Origin: Dipteris shenzhenensis
Lineage: Eukaryota > Polypodiophyta > Polypodiopsida > Gleicheniales
DNA: 64,000 bases
Reading direction: 5' to 3' (one strand)
Assembly (NCBI GenBank): GCA_047967505.1
Contig: CM106541.1
In this document: in pieces, positions 55,131 through 64,000 of the stretch
Layout: each line of letters begins with the position of its first letter
Position numbering within the stretch: the stretch's first letter is position 1
The notes under the pieces: generated by a model
Databases searched by the model: none
What the model was told of the DNA's origin: nothing
What the model saw: only the letters and a program-made list of their open reading frames with translations
Translations under genes and position numbers: made by a program

Positions 55131-56190
55131 AGAGCACCAACCTTGCTCTTCTTTTGGCTATGCTATTTGCCCTAAGTTTGAATTTATGTACCCACTTCCA
55201 ATCGACAATGTTTTTCTTGCCAAGGTCCCATGACTTGATCTTTATAATGCCTTTATATTCTTCCTCCATGGCTAGAATCCAATATTTTGACTTGGTTGCT
55301 TCTTCAAAACATCCTATTTTCTTGAAAATGACAAGAGTCATAAACCTTAAGGTTAATTTATTGTTCTTGAATAGAATCTTTTGCTTCCTCCATCAATATT
55401 CTCTTTAATTTGGGTTAAGATTTTGATGTTATCTAAAACTATTCAACTTTTTTCCCAAGAGCAAAACTATTTCCTTCATTTGATATGATGATGTCTTAAG
55501 TCCTTGATGACCTAAAATATATTAGAGGTTATCTGGTCCCAATACATCTCTTTCATCGCTTATCCTATATGTTCAAATATCTTTACTCTTTTTTCGATTG
55601 GCCTTTAAATGCATTTCATATGCCGAGGATGACATTCACATGTGGTGTCCATGAGATTTTCTTCAAATATGACGTCTTGACTATTTAAAAGATTTCTTAT
55701 TGTTAGATGGTAGAGTTGGTATGCCTTTATCTCATCTATGCAACCAATGTACATATGCACTTTACACTCTTCAATGTAGATTCATTGCTTTTATCCTTGT
55801 GGATTTGGGAATATGCCATTGAACCAAATATCTAGACATGTCTCACTATTGTGGCTCGACTCGTACATCTGTGCCTCTTCTAGTGTCATGCCCTTTCGTA
55901 AACTTGTTGGGGAGCAGTTGATTAAATACACTACAATGTTTGTTGCTTTTGCAAAACATGATTTTGTTAGGCATTTTGGCCACAACATACATTAGGCACA
56001 CTCTCAAGGATTACCTTATTCTTTATTTTACAAGACCATTTTGTTGTGAGATGTTTTCGATCAAATTCTACCTCAATTGATATTGCCCTTGCAGAACTCT
56101 ACAAACGTTTGTGATAGTCATTCTCTAACATTGTCACTCTTCAAGCATTTTAGATTTCTTCCTAATTGACTTTTCATTTGAATATCTCAT
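55111..56190 (-). pseudogene. Copia integrase/RT remnant, minus strand
   Basis: Minus frames give, in copia order, LKCLKSDN near 56140, KATNIVVYLINCSPTSL with MTLEEAQMYESS near 55900 (integrase C-terminal side), then FEEATKSKYWILAMEEEYK and WKWVHKFKLRANS (RT N-terminus) at 55341-55111. Stops and deletions remove the integrase Glu region and all of the RT core. No LTRs are visible nearby. Confidence 0.75.
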
Positions 56191-56569
56191 ATATTTAGTA
56201 TATATGTGAAAATGGCCATCCCAAGTGGAGGTGTGGGTGTGGCTAAATCCATCCAAAGTTGCTCCCACTCCTCAAATCTCAGGAGTGGGGGACTAGCATA
56301 TAGATAGTTTATAGGAAGAAACTTCCTATGGTTCTCATACAGAACCTTTGAAATATTTGAGCAATGGTGACTAAATAAAATATCTCCACAAGATGGACAA
56401 GCTTGGTATCTTGAAACTTGAAGACTTGCAAATTTGGAAACTTTTAATTAGAAGGTGACTTCATTGAGAGTTGAAACCTTGCAACAAATTGTGTACTTGA
56501 GGAATCTTGCAAGTTGTAGTCATTGCATGGTCCACATTATCACAACCTTGAGCTCAAAGATTGTGCCAC

Positions 56570-57236
56570 CAATCAGATGTGAAATGTCATAGACTTGCTT
56601 GTCGCCCATAATGTTCATTCTCCATAGGGGCTAGATACACATCCATGTCCTTCACCTAATACTTGTCTAGGATAGGCCAAGGTTCGATTCCCCTTCTCTA
56701 TAGTGAGCCATGGAAGAATACTATAGATTATCACTACTACTAGCCAAGTCCCTACTACTAGCCAAGTGGACCATAATGTGGATTGTTGTCCAAATGGATC
56801 GACACCATCCATAGAAAATCCAAGATGCAAATGATAGGTCTCAAGTCCAAACTCCAACCAATTCTTTTCTATGTAGTTGTAGGGATTCTTAATGTTCCAT
56901 CCATGGAGTGGTTGAGAATGGTAATCCATAGTAATATTCAATTAGGCACACAGAAACACATGGTTTTTATGCATGTAATATAAGCATGTGTCACAATAAC
57001 TTTCATGGAACCTTAACCCCTTGTGTGTCTTGCCAATAGCAAGATATGCCACACTTGGGACAACAGACCATGGCATGTTCGTACATACCATTGTAAAGCA
57101 TGCAGTCAATAGAAAATACATGTATTGACTTGTAATTCATTCTTAAAGAGTCAATATTTTCCTTACCTCTCTTCTTGATATTGACATTGTATTTACTTTT
57201 GGAAGCAATTTTTGATGCAAGGAGAATACCAAACAT
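56570..57236 (-). pseudogene. CACTA (En/Spm) TNP2-type transposase fragment, minus strand
   Basis: AMVCCPKCGISCYW is the transposase's Cys motif. LGFSMDGVDPFGQQSTLW corresponds to the LGLASDGFNPFG block, and ILPWLTIEKGNRTLAYPRQ matches the NLPPWLCMK region. Several stops and frame changes occur. No CACTA terminal repeats were found, so only the transposase core survives. Confidence 0.72.
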
Positions 57237-58508
57237 TCAAATACTTATTAAGACAAATGAAACGTGTACCCGAGAAACTTGATGCTCCATGCACTCAAAG
57301 TGTCTTACCAAAAGAGGGATGAAATACTTTTGTCTATCCATTCATAACTTGCTTGCATATTTAGAATCAACATTATACTTGTGTAAGTCAACATCTACTT
57401 GCACCTTGTATAATGTGGTATTTGCTTCAACTTGTAATCTCTCTTCCTAAGGACTAATGTAGTCTGTGTCAATCGGTTCATTTGTGTGTGCGCCTCATCT
57501 TGGGCTGAATAAGGATCAAAATAATTGATGATTATTGCTGGAATTATAGGATCCTCATTAAGTGCATCATTTTTCTCATTGTATTTATTTTGTTGTGCTT
57601 GTTTGTTTAATCTTCTTCTAGCAGCAGGTTCTTCCCTTAAAACCTTTCTATGACTTCATGTCCAACATTAACTTACAAGGACAATGATGCAATGCATGTA
57701 CTCACATACTAAAAAAGCTAGTTAATCTTACTTGCGTCGAAGAAAGTGAATCAAGAAACAGGCAGGGAAAAAATTAGGGGCAAATTTTAGCCCAAGGGCT
57801 AATTCAGAGGCTTTCCCAACTTGGTTGGGATAATATTTATAGCTTTAAAATTGATAAATTGGCCCAAAAATAAAGGTGGGCTAATTTTTAGAGTCTCAAA
57901 TTTGACAAATTTGCCCTAAAAGTGGTAGCAAGGCTAATATTTATAACTCTATATGGGGAAAGATTTGCCCATTGAGCTACACTATCATAATCTTGTTCCC
58001 TCCTTATTTTTTACCTTGGAAACAAAAGGCACAAAGGACAAAGTGTTTTTTGCCACAATCACAATGGTCCTCAATATGGTATTTATGCCTTTTTCATCAA
58101 CCTCAACTAGAGGTAGAGATTGGTAGCAACCATAGCTTCAAATATGTACTATTATTAAACTTGTTGCCTAATTATTACACCCTTCTATTAGGCGCTTCTC
58201 GATCATCCATTTCTCGAAGGAGCACTTTGGGATTGAAAGGTGGTTGCATAGGCAAGGCTCGCAAAGGTTGACCCTGTGATCTAGTGAAAGAATTTATGAA
58301 CTTTGCATTAGTTTGGTAGCTAGACTTCTGTCCTACCTACTTGTTCTTACTCTCGTCTATCTCAAAAGTTCATTTAATCTACTAAATCCATTGTTAAACT
58401 TAGTTGATTTAAGGAAGGATTGCATATTTACGAAATCGTGCCATTTTTCATGTGATCCTGTGCCACAATGATGTATTTCAAAGCAATCACGAGAAAAATT
58501 ACGCCTTT
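57237..58508. other. Unassigned intergenic sequence
   Basis: AT-rich. GGGCTAATTTTTAG and GGCTAATATTTATA words recur near 57780-57960. No supported gene. Confidence 0.5.
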
Positions 58509-58770
58509 GCGCTATCCGGTGGCCTTGACTTAGCAACCGACCAAGTATTGACAGTAGTACTGCAACTACTGCCGGTAATTGCACAAAAAACTTCAGGCGG
58601 TGGTATCAAATTTATTGCTGGTAAAACTATTACCGCCAATACTTTTACTAATACCATTGGTAAGTTCCTTGTTATTGTCGGTAGACCCTATATTACCACC
58701 GGTAAGTGTATTATTACTGGCTGTAAAAACTGTATTATTGTCAGTAGTACTACCGTCCCATGTTATATGG
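58509..58770. repeat. Irregular GGTAA/TTACCG repeat tract
   Basis: GCCGGTAATTG, GCTGGTAAAACTATTACCGC, ATTGGTAAGTTCC, CGGTAGACC and ACCGGTAAGTG recur about every 25 bp in both orientations, giving many short potential hairpins. The open frame across it is a by-product. Confidence 0.6.
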
Positions 58771-58988
58771 GCACCACTAGTGTGTGGATAAAAAATGTAA
58801 ATATCTTTTCCACTTGTTGCATGCTGATGGATAGGTGCATAGCTATGTACATAGCTAGTTGATGGAGCGAATGAGCTATGGATACTCTCATAAAGACTCT
58901 ACACAGATGTACAGATGGTAGATACTTCTACAGGGACATCTGGGAGATGATGGAAAGCAGTGGGGGGCATCAGGCACTCCAGAGTAAT

Positions 58989-59634
58989 TGCTATTAGCCG
59001 GAAAAGAAATCAGGACCAAAGCCTAGAGGCTAAGCATGGCGACGCTCGAGGGCCATAGAGGAAAGGAGATCGTGAGGGCGAAACGTTATCATGGGAGGGG
59101 AAAAGGAATTAGAAGGGGAGGGAATGAAGAGGGAGACTATGACACAAGGGGAAAGGGAGAGGGGGAAGAGAAGCATGTACATGATAGGAGGAGCAATGTA
59201 AAGATGGAGACATCAAGGGAAGAGGACCATACTTTATTTGAAGGATGAGAGGGAAATATCAAAGTACTAGCTAGGTGGCTTTACAAGAATGAGCGTGTCT
59301 CATCAAGGAATAGCCCCCTCCTTTTATAGCCAAAAGAGGGGGTCTCTTCCAATTAATGCATCCTCCCACATGCATGGTGTGTGTGGAAAAGTCTCCCATG
59401 TGGGCTGGGCGGTTACACACTCTCAATTGTGTGCCACAACCCTTTGCCTCAATTTTCCACATAAATCAAGCCCCATATCTCAAGTCTATGATATTCCCTT
59501 GGTCTCTTCCCAATTTTATAATATGTTCAAACCTCTAGGAGGACAAATGGAGGGTTGACACAAGGAATCTTGCCACCTCATCCTACTTTCCCCATTATTT
59601 AACTTGCTCTCTTGGACCTTCTATACCTCCCCCA
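58989..59634 (-). repeat. Gypsy-5 3' LTR (left)
   Basis: Shares AGCCGGAAAAGAAATCA through GTGCSACAAC with the right LTR. The inner boundary is placed at the purine run (minus strand TGGGGGAGG) near 59634 and could be off by 20 bases. Both LTRs carry the same + strand frame (59036-59248, 63596-63808), antisense to the element. Confidence 0.8.
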
Positions 59635-59636
59635 CA

Positions 59637-60548
59637 TCGTCGACCATCTGCTACCTTGATTCGAGTGGAGGAACGCCTTGTACGTTTCAAATTCAATTTC
59701 TTCATAATTCGGGGCACCATGATATTACATGCAACTCCCCCATCAACACACACATTTTTGACACTGCAATTATGTATGATGACATTGACTGTGTGTGGGT
59801 GCCAATCAATTTCTTCAAAGATAGAAGATACCTCTCTTACCTTTCCCTTTTTCTTGTTCCTCCTTGTTGAGAGCCCTTGCTGCAGCTCACATCTCACCTT
59901 AGGGCTTAATGCTATTAGTTGAGGGAGCGTGATGCTCAAAGAACGATGAGCAAGGTCCTGAACGACCGAATAGTCTTCTTGCTCTGAGCCGATGGGAAAA
60001 TCCGAGGGTGACCACTTACTCCTATGGGATCTTTTAGTCTTCTCTGTTGGTGGGTCTGCGATTTCAACATTTGAGGGCTCTGAGAAGGACACCTTCTTGC
60101 TAGGGCAGCCCGGTCCATGGTTTAGAGAGGGGTCCGAGGTGGTATGACTTCTTTTCCCGAGGTCAAGAATCTCCACATCAGAATCCTTAGTGCCAGACTC
60201 ACTTAGAAGATTCACCCTTGGAATATTGGGGCATTCCGTGCGATAATAACCCTTTTGGTGGCACTTGTAGCATACAACATTAGCACGGTCTCTTGGAGGG
60301 CGGTTGGCTTGATTTTTGATGCCCACCATCTCAAGCTGAAGATCATTCAGGGCCTTAGCTAGGTCATTGACTCCAAGTTCTATTGCAGGGGGGGGCTCTT
60401 TAGCTGGAGGGGCCGAGGGAGTAGAAAGGAGGGGGGCTTGTGGGCGAGGCTGGGGAAATCTTCGAGGTGGAGGGTGAGAATATACACCCTGTTGAGGGTA
60501 AGCATCTAAGGGAGGACCATACATTTGAGGTGGAGGCGGTGGATACAT
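59637..60548 (-). pseudogene. Gypsy-5 gag C-terminus, zinc knuckle and protease
   Basis: The frame opens with a Pro-rich stretch. A knuckle CYKCHQKGYYRTEC follows near residue 93, and a basic/acidic linker precedes the protease core VCVDGGVACNIMVPRIMKKL near residue 270 (DGG variant as in Gypsy-4). It ends at the LTR only about 30 residues past the active site, so the protease is truncated. Confidence 0.82.
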
Positions 60549-60593
60549 CCCTGATGAGGGGTGGGGATATGCCCCTGAGTTAGGCCCCCCATG

Positions 60594-61213
60594 TTATTGT
60601 TGCAGGAATTGAGGGGATTGCGGAGGGACAATCCTATTCTTTGAAGTGGGGTCAGATTGAACTTTATCAAACTTTTGAGCAATCTCATGTGCTAGCACCA
60701 TAGTTTCTGGATTCTCCCATTTAAGCTTGGGGTGGAATTCATCACTTGCTCCTGCTACAAGGTAGCCTAGCACATGCTGAGTCATTCTAGCTCGAAATCC
60801 GGCATTGTCCTCCTGTGTGGCAATTAAACGGTCCAGGAGCACGGCCACTCGATCCACATATCGATGCGCCATCTCACCTTCTGACTGCTTAAAGTTTGCC
60901 ACCTACAAGTACACATTCTTTGGCTCCTCTTCTTTGCCAAAATACTCAATCATCACTACTGTCAACCTTGGCTAGCTTTGGCAAGCGTCTTCGGCCTGCT
61001 TCTCATACCACACTTGAGCCAAACCCTCTAAAAATGTGGGAAGAACCAACAGCTATCTGTCTTCAGTAAGAAAGTTGAGAGAAACACAACGGCGCTTGAA
61101 GGCCACAAGATACTCATTTGGATTTTCTTCCACCCATCCACAAAACACGGGAATGTCAGCCATGCTTGGAAGATGGAAAAGAGAGAGGCAAGATGAGGCT
61201 TATCTATGGACAA
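60594..61213 (-). pseudogene. Gypsy-5 gag core
   Basis: In the frame near 61163: IPVFCGWVEENPNEYL, FLTEDRQLLVLPTFLEG and AQVWYEKQ. The 60902-60594 frame then reads FKQSEGEMAHRYVDRVAVLL and DEFHPKLKWENPETM. These are the halves of a retrotransposon gag domain, split by one stop and a frame change near 60905. Confidence 0.8.
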
Positions 61214-61562
61214 ACAATAGAAAGAGGAAGCTTGAATTGAAAATCAGGTGAAGATACATCCACAAAGCACACATAGGCAGGGTAGGGTGTGACTGGTGTA
61301 TTGTGAAGTACTACACGAGAAGAATCTTCAGCATAGAATAGCACATAGACAATCTTAAAAGGACCAACCCTCATGATATCACATCCATCTTTACAAGCGA
61401 GGGTTAGAGACATGGCATTGCATAAGGTTGTTCATCAAGGCAAACAAGAATGCCATGACAAATGTCAATAGTTGGAGAGCTTGCACATCACCTTCAGCTT
61501 CTTCCAGTTCTTGTAGTCACCATGCTATTTCTTCAAGGGGTGTGCGGTCTGGCATCCTTCTT

Positions 61563-61775
61563 TTAAGCAACATCCTTGAGGACCTTTTTTATGATCTTCT
61601 GAAGTCGGTAAACTCGTATCAAGTATGCCCAACACTTAGTTTCATGATGACCACAACCTTTGCATTCCTTACAAATGATCACCCTCCTTCGTGGCTTGTG
61701 GCTTTGTTGGGGTGGTGCTTCCACTCGCATCATGCGTGATTGAAGTACAAGCTTCACGTGCCAAGAAATCAGCAA
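61563..61775 (-). CDS. Small zinc-knuckle ORF 5' of Gypsy-5 gag
   Basis: The 70-aa frame with RRRVIICKECKGCGHHETKC and a following helix RVYRLQKIIKKVLKD has the same CxxCxxCGHxxxxC spacing and helix as the ORF at 44144-44359. It overlaps the tail of the RNase H frame. Confidence 0.65.
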   Translation of the reverse strand: MLISWHVKLVLQSRMMRVEAPPQQSHKPRRRVIICKECKGCGHHETKCWAYLIRVYRLQKIIKKVLKDVA

Positions 61776-62163
61776 CTAGATTTCGAGCTCGAGGGATATG
61801 CTAGATTTTTACCTCTTCAAATTGGTTGCAAAGTTCCAATGCTTGTTAATGTCGTGGAACCAAGCCTTTGCTCTGGACCTTCCACCTTCCACTAACTTGT
61901 TCACACACTAGTTGAGAATCTCCTTGCACTTCAAGTTGCTTGACATGATGTTCTTGTGCCTTTTGTGGCCCAAAAATGAGCGCCAAGTACTCAGCTTGAT
62001 TGCAAGTACTTGCAGGTGCAAACTTGCTATAACAATACTCCTTACCACCCGACGAAGTGAGCTTCACAACCACGCCAGCAGCCTTGGTCGAAGGTTTGTA
62101 AGCTCCATCAAATTGAAGGATCCAAGATGTCATCACACCAAGACTAAAACTTGGACATCCCAA
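61770..62163 (-). pseudogene. RNase H-like (RVT_3 type) domain 5' of gag in Gypsy-5
   Basis: SWILQFDGAYKPSTKAAGVV supplies the first Asp, CNQAEYLALIFG the Glu, and LEVQGDSQLVCEQVSGRW the second Asp. After two in-frame stops, HIPRARNLVADFLARE supplies the last Asp motif. All four catalytic positions of a type I RNase H fold are therefore present. The stops (TAA near 61845, TAG near 61803) would truncate it. It is the same subtype as the second RNase H of Gypsy-4, but it sits upstream of gag rather than between RT and integrase. It could be a retained pol fragment moved by rearrangement or a real 5' ORF. Confidence 0.82.
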
Positions 62164-62356
62164 GTTTCTCAGTAGTCCAGGATAGGTAGAAGGAGAGGGT
62201 GGGGAGAATTCAACACTTGAGCCAAACGTTCAGCACCAAATAAACTTGCAATCCTTTGTGGATAGTTTATCTTCAGACCAAAAAGAATTACAACTTGAAG
62301 CTCAAAATGAGGCACAAAAGGTTGATTAGGTACAAATGGATTCCTTGGTCGAAACA

Positions 62357-62767
62357 TTACCAACCATAGCCGAGGCCTAGAAACCTTTGTAGTGAGATTG
62401 AGAATAAACCATTCAAGACAAGCTTATCTACAGGAATTAACAAGCAGATGCGCCAAATCTCTCCCCAAGCTTGGGGAGCATCCCACTCTTCGATGAAGGA
62501 TGCCATTTTAATTACGTCTGAAGCAGCAAGTAGTTCGATCACCGCACAATGAGTAGAATTAAAATCAAAGTTCTCCCAGCATATCAGTAGTTCTTCACCA
62601 TGAATCATCCACGGTGTATCATTCCACCCGTCATCTCCTTGAACAATGCACTGGACAATCAGCTGTTGAAGGTCGACATGAAGATCAAGAAAGGGATCTC
62701 GTGCATTATTAGCTGTAAGGCACAAAGGACCAGGCACCAAATCCTTAAACGCATCGAGAAGTGACAT
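62357..62767 (-). CDS. Unknown 5' ORF of Gypsy-5 (136 aa)
   Basis: The intact frame starts MSLLDAFKDLVPGPLCLTAN, includes the Trp-rich stretches WNDTPWMIHGEELLICWENF and WDAPQAWGEIWRICLL, and stops after GLGYGW. No family is recognised. It lies between the 5' LTR and the RNase H domain, the place where Ogre/Tat elements carry an extra ORF. Confidence 0.5.
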   Translation of the reverse strand: MSLLDAFKDLVPGPLCLTANNARDPFLDLHVDLQQLIVQCIVQGDDGWNDTPWMIHGEELLICWENFDFNSTHCAVIELLAASDVIKMASFIEEWDAPQAWGEIWRICLLIPVDKLVLNGLFSISLQRFLGLGYGW

Positions 62768-63548
62768 AAATATCCACCCTCCTCATGTGGCGTGCGTCTG
62801 TGAAGTGGACTTGGAGAAGTTCCGAATCGACGATCTGGTAGGAGATGTGAATAGAGCAAATGAAATAAAGTACTTTTTCTTTTTACAGCAAGAGTAAACT
62901 CCCCACAGTTAGAGAGTTACAGTTCCCAAGATTTCAATATATAAACAAAAATCATTACATTTTCATCACTTTCAACTTGTTGGCCCAATGATAAGTCTCC
63001 CTTTTGTGAAGGGGGAGGTCTTGGGTTCAAATCCTACTCTTTAATAAAAAGAGAGGAGAGGAGAGGAGAAGGAGAAGAGAAAGAGAAAGAGAAGAGAGAG
63101 GGGGGGGCGCGGGATCTGCTGTTACAGTTTTGTAGAAACTCAGAAGAACTATCCGCGACCGAAGACGTAGCAGCCCAGAAAACTGTTCGCGACCAGGAGA
63201 CATAGCAGCCCAAAAAACTGTCACGCAGGTGAACACAGTAGACACGCGAATCGAATGCACACGCAGGAACTCTAAAGGAGCACAGATAATACAGTTCTAT
63301 AGATGCGATCGGTACGAGCGAAAGATTCGCCAGCCAGAATACACGTAGGAACTGTGAGCAGAAAGCAAGCAGACTGAAAGTGCAGAAGCATGGAGGTTTT
63401 GCAGTCGTAGAGATAGGGAGGCACACAGTTTAGAGGTGCAAAAGAAGAGAACTGTGCACAGAAGAGGCCGTAGTGCTGCACCTAGTCATAGGAGTAACAG
63501 ATTTCATACCACTAGCTGTGGAGATTTCAATCCCAATATCCACACCAT
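62768..63548. other. Gypsy-5 leader with simple repeats
   Basis: Contains GAGAGGAGAAGG-type repeats at 63050-63100 and two diverged copies of CGCGACC...GAAGACRTAGCAGCCCA near 63152-63220. A SINE-like segment lies at 62970-63040. No gene is supported. Confidence 0.5.
62970..63040 (+). mobile_element. tRNA-derived SINE-like head
   Basis: TGGCCCAATGATAAG resembles a pol III A box and GGTTCAAATCC a B box, spaced about 35 bp apart. A CTCCC...GGGGGAG stem lies between them and an A-rich tail follows (AATAAAAAGAG). It cannot fold as a standard tRNA with full acceptor stem, so a SINE fragment is more likely than a tRNA gene. Confidence 0.45.
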
Positions 63549-64000
63549 TTCTATAAGCCGGAAAAGAAATCAAGACCAGAGGCTAGAGGCTAAGCATGGC
63601 GACGCTCGAGGGCCATAGAGGAAAGGAGATCGTGAGGGCGAAACATTATCATGGGAGGGGAAAAGGAATTAGAAGGGGAGGGAATGAAGAGGGAGACTAT
63701 GACACAAGGGGAAAGGGAGAGGGGGAAGAGAAGGATGTACATGATAGGAGGAGCAATGTAAAGATGGAGACATCAAGGGAAGAGGACCATACTTTATTTG
63801 AAAGATGAGAGGGAAATATCAAAGTACTAGCTAGGTGGCTTTACAAGAATGAGCGTGTCTCATCAAGGAATAGCCCCCTCCTTTTATAGCCAAAAGAGGG
63901 GGTCTCTCCCAATTAATGCATCCTCCCACATGCATGGTATGTGTGGAAAAGTGTCCCATGTGGGCTAGGTGGTTACGCACTCTCAATTGTGTGCGACAAC
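63549..64000 (-). repeat. Gypsy-5 5' LTR (right), cut by window end
   Basis: From AGCCGGAAAAGAAATCAAGA onward it matches the left LTR with few differences to the last base of the window. Confidence 0.88.

Larger units (their letters stand above)
58989..64000 (-). mobile_element. Gypsy-5, RT-less gag-pro element on the minus strand, right end beyond window
   Basis: The left LTR (about 58989-59634) and the partial right LTR (63549 to beyond 64000) are nearly identical over the shared 450 bp. On the minus strand the order is LTR, an unknown ORF, an RNase H-like domain, a zinc-knuckle ORF, gag, CCHC knuckle, protease, LTR. RT, the usual pol RNase H and integrase are absent, and the protease runs straight into the LTR. 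It would need another element's polymerase and integrase. Confidence 0.85.

Noticed and set aside
59036-59248. 70-aa + strand frame repeated at 63596-63808 as a duplicated gene
   Set aside because: Both copies are at the same place in the two Gypsy-5 LTRs; the duplication is explained by LTR structure. Coding is unproven.
62970-63040. Functional tRNA gene
   Set aside because: The acceptor stem does not pair and D and anticodon arms are irregular; only A/B box-like words are present.
1-64000. CRISPR array, operons or bacterial features
   Set aside because: No regularly spaced short repeats; splicing, LTR elements and initiator tRNA-Met primer sites show plant nuclear DNA.

Overview
The window looks like nuclear DNA of a vascular land plant with a large, repeat-rich genome. 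It has a spliced eukaryotic gene, Ty1/copia and Ty3/gypsy LTR elements, LINEs, hAT and CACTA transposase remains, and plant-type primer-binding sites. A fern or gymnosperm is my guess from the intron sizes; the sequence alone does not settle the species.

Host gene. Eleven exons on the + strand encode the C-terminal ~420 residues of a tetratricopeptide repeat protein 38 (TTC38)-like protein. Five exons lie at 826-1916, two at 26243-26866 and four at 51975-52703, and the stop codon ends at 52703. The 5' exons lie upstream of the window. Eight introns are 106-271 bp. The other two are about 24.3 kb (1917-26242) and 25.1 kb (26867-51974), and nearly everything else before 52 kb lies inside them.

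Giant intron 1 holds a TIR element (2561-3315), a gypsy gag relic, a decayed LINE (about 6.2-8.2 kb) and minisatellites. It also holds Copia-2 (10385-23882, target-site duplication GCTTA), which was itself invaded. Inside Copia-2 are a LINE-like element with a zinc finger and a TTTC tail, Copia-1 (13880-19902, duplication GGTAC), and a minus-strand copia fragment (21443-22407).

Giant intron 2 holds LINE 3' ends and a pol-less LTR element, LTR-3 (30445-50175, duplication GTATG). Inside LTR-3 are a minus-strand LINE insertion with a 16-bp duplication (30735-35554), the minus-strand gypsy element Gypsy-4 (37255-46153) and a minus-strand hAT transposase relic (about 46.7-48.6 kb).

Downstream of the gene are tandem duplications and microsatellites, a copia remnant (about 55.1-56.2 kb, minus), a CACTA TNP2 transposase remnant (56.6-57.2 kb, minus) and Gypsy-5 (58989 to beyond 64000, minus). 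Gypsy-5 has no RT or integrase, yet carries an RNase H-like domain 5' of a zinc-knuckle ORF and gag. That domain order is the most unusual arrangement I found. The second is a dense GTAC/CCGTAC array inside both Gypsy-4 LTRs.

No complete transposon protein is intact; every element has frameshifts, stops or deletions. The only plausible expressed host locus is the TTC38-like gene, which must splice across about 50 kb of nested transposons.
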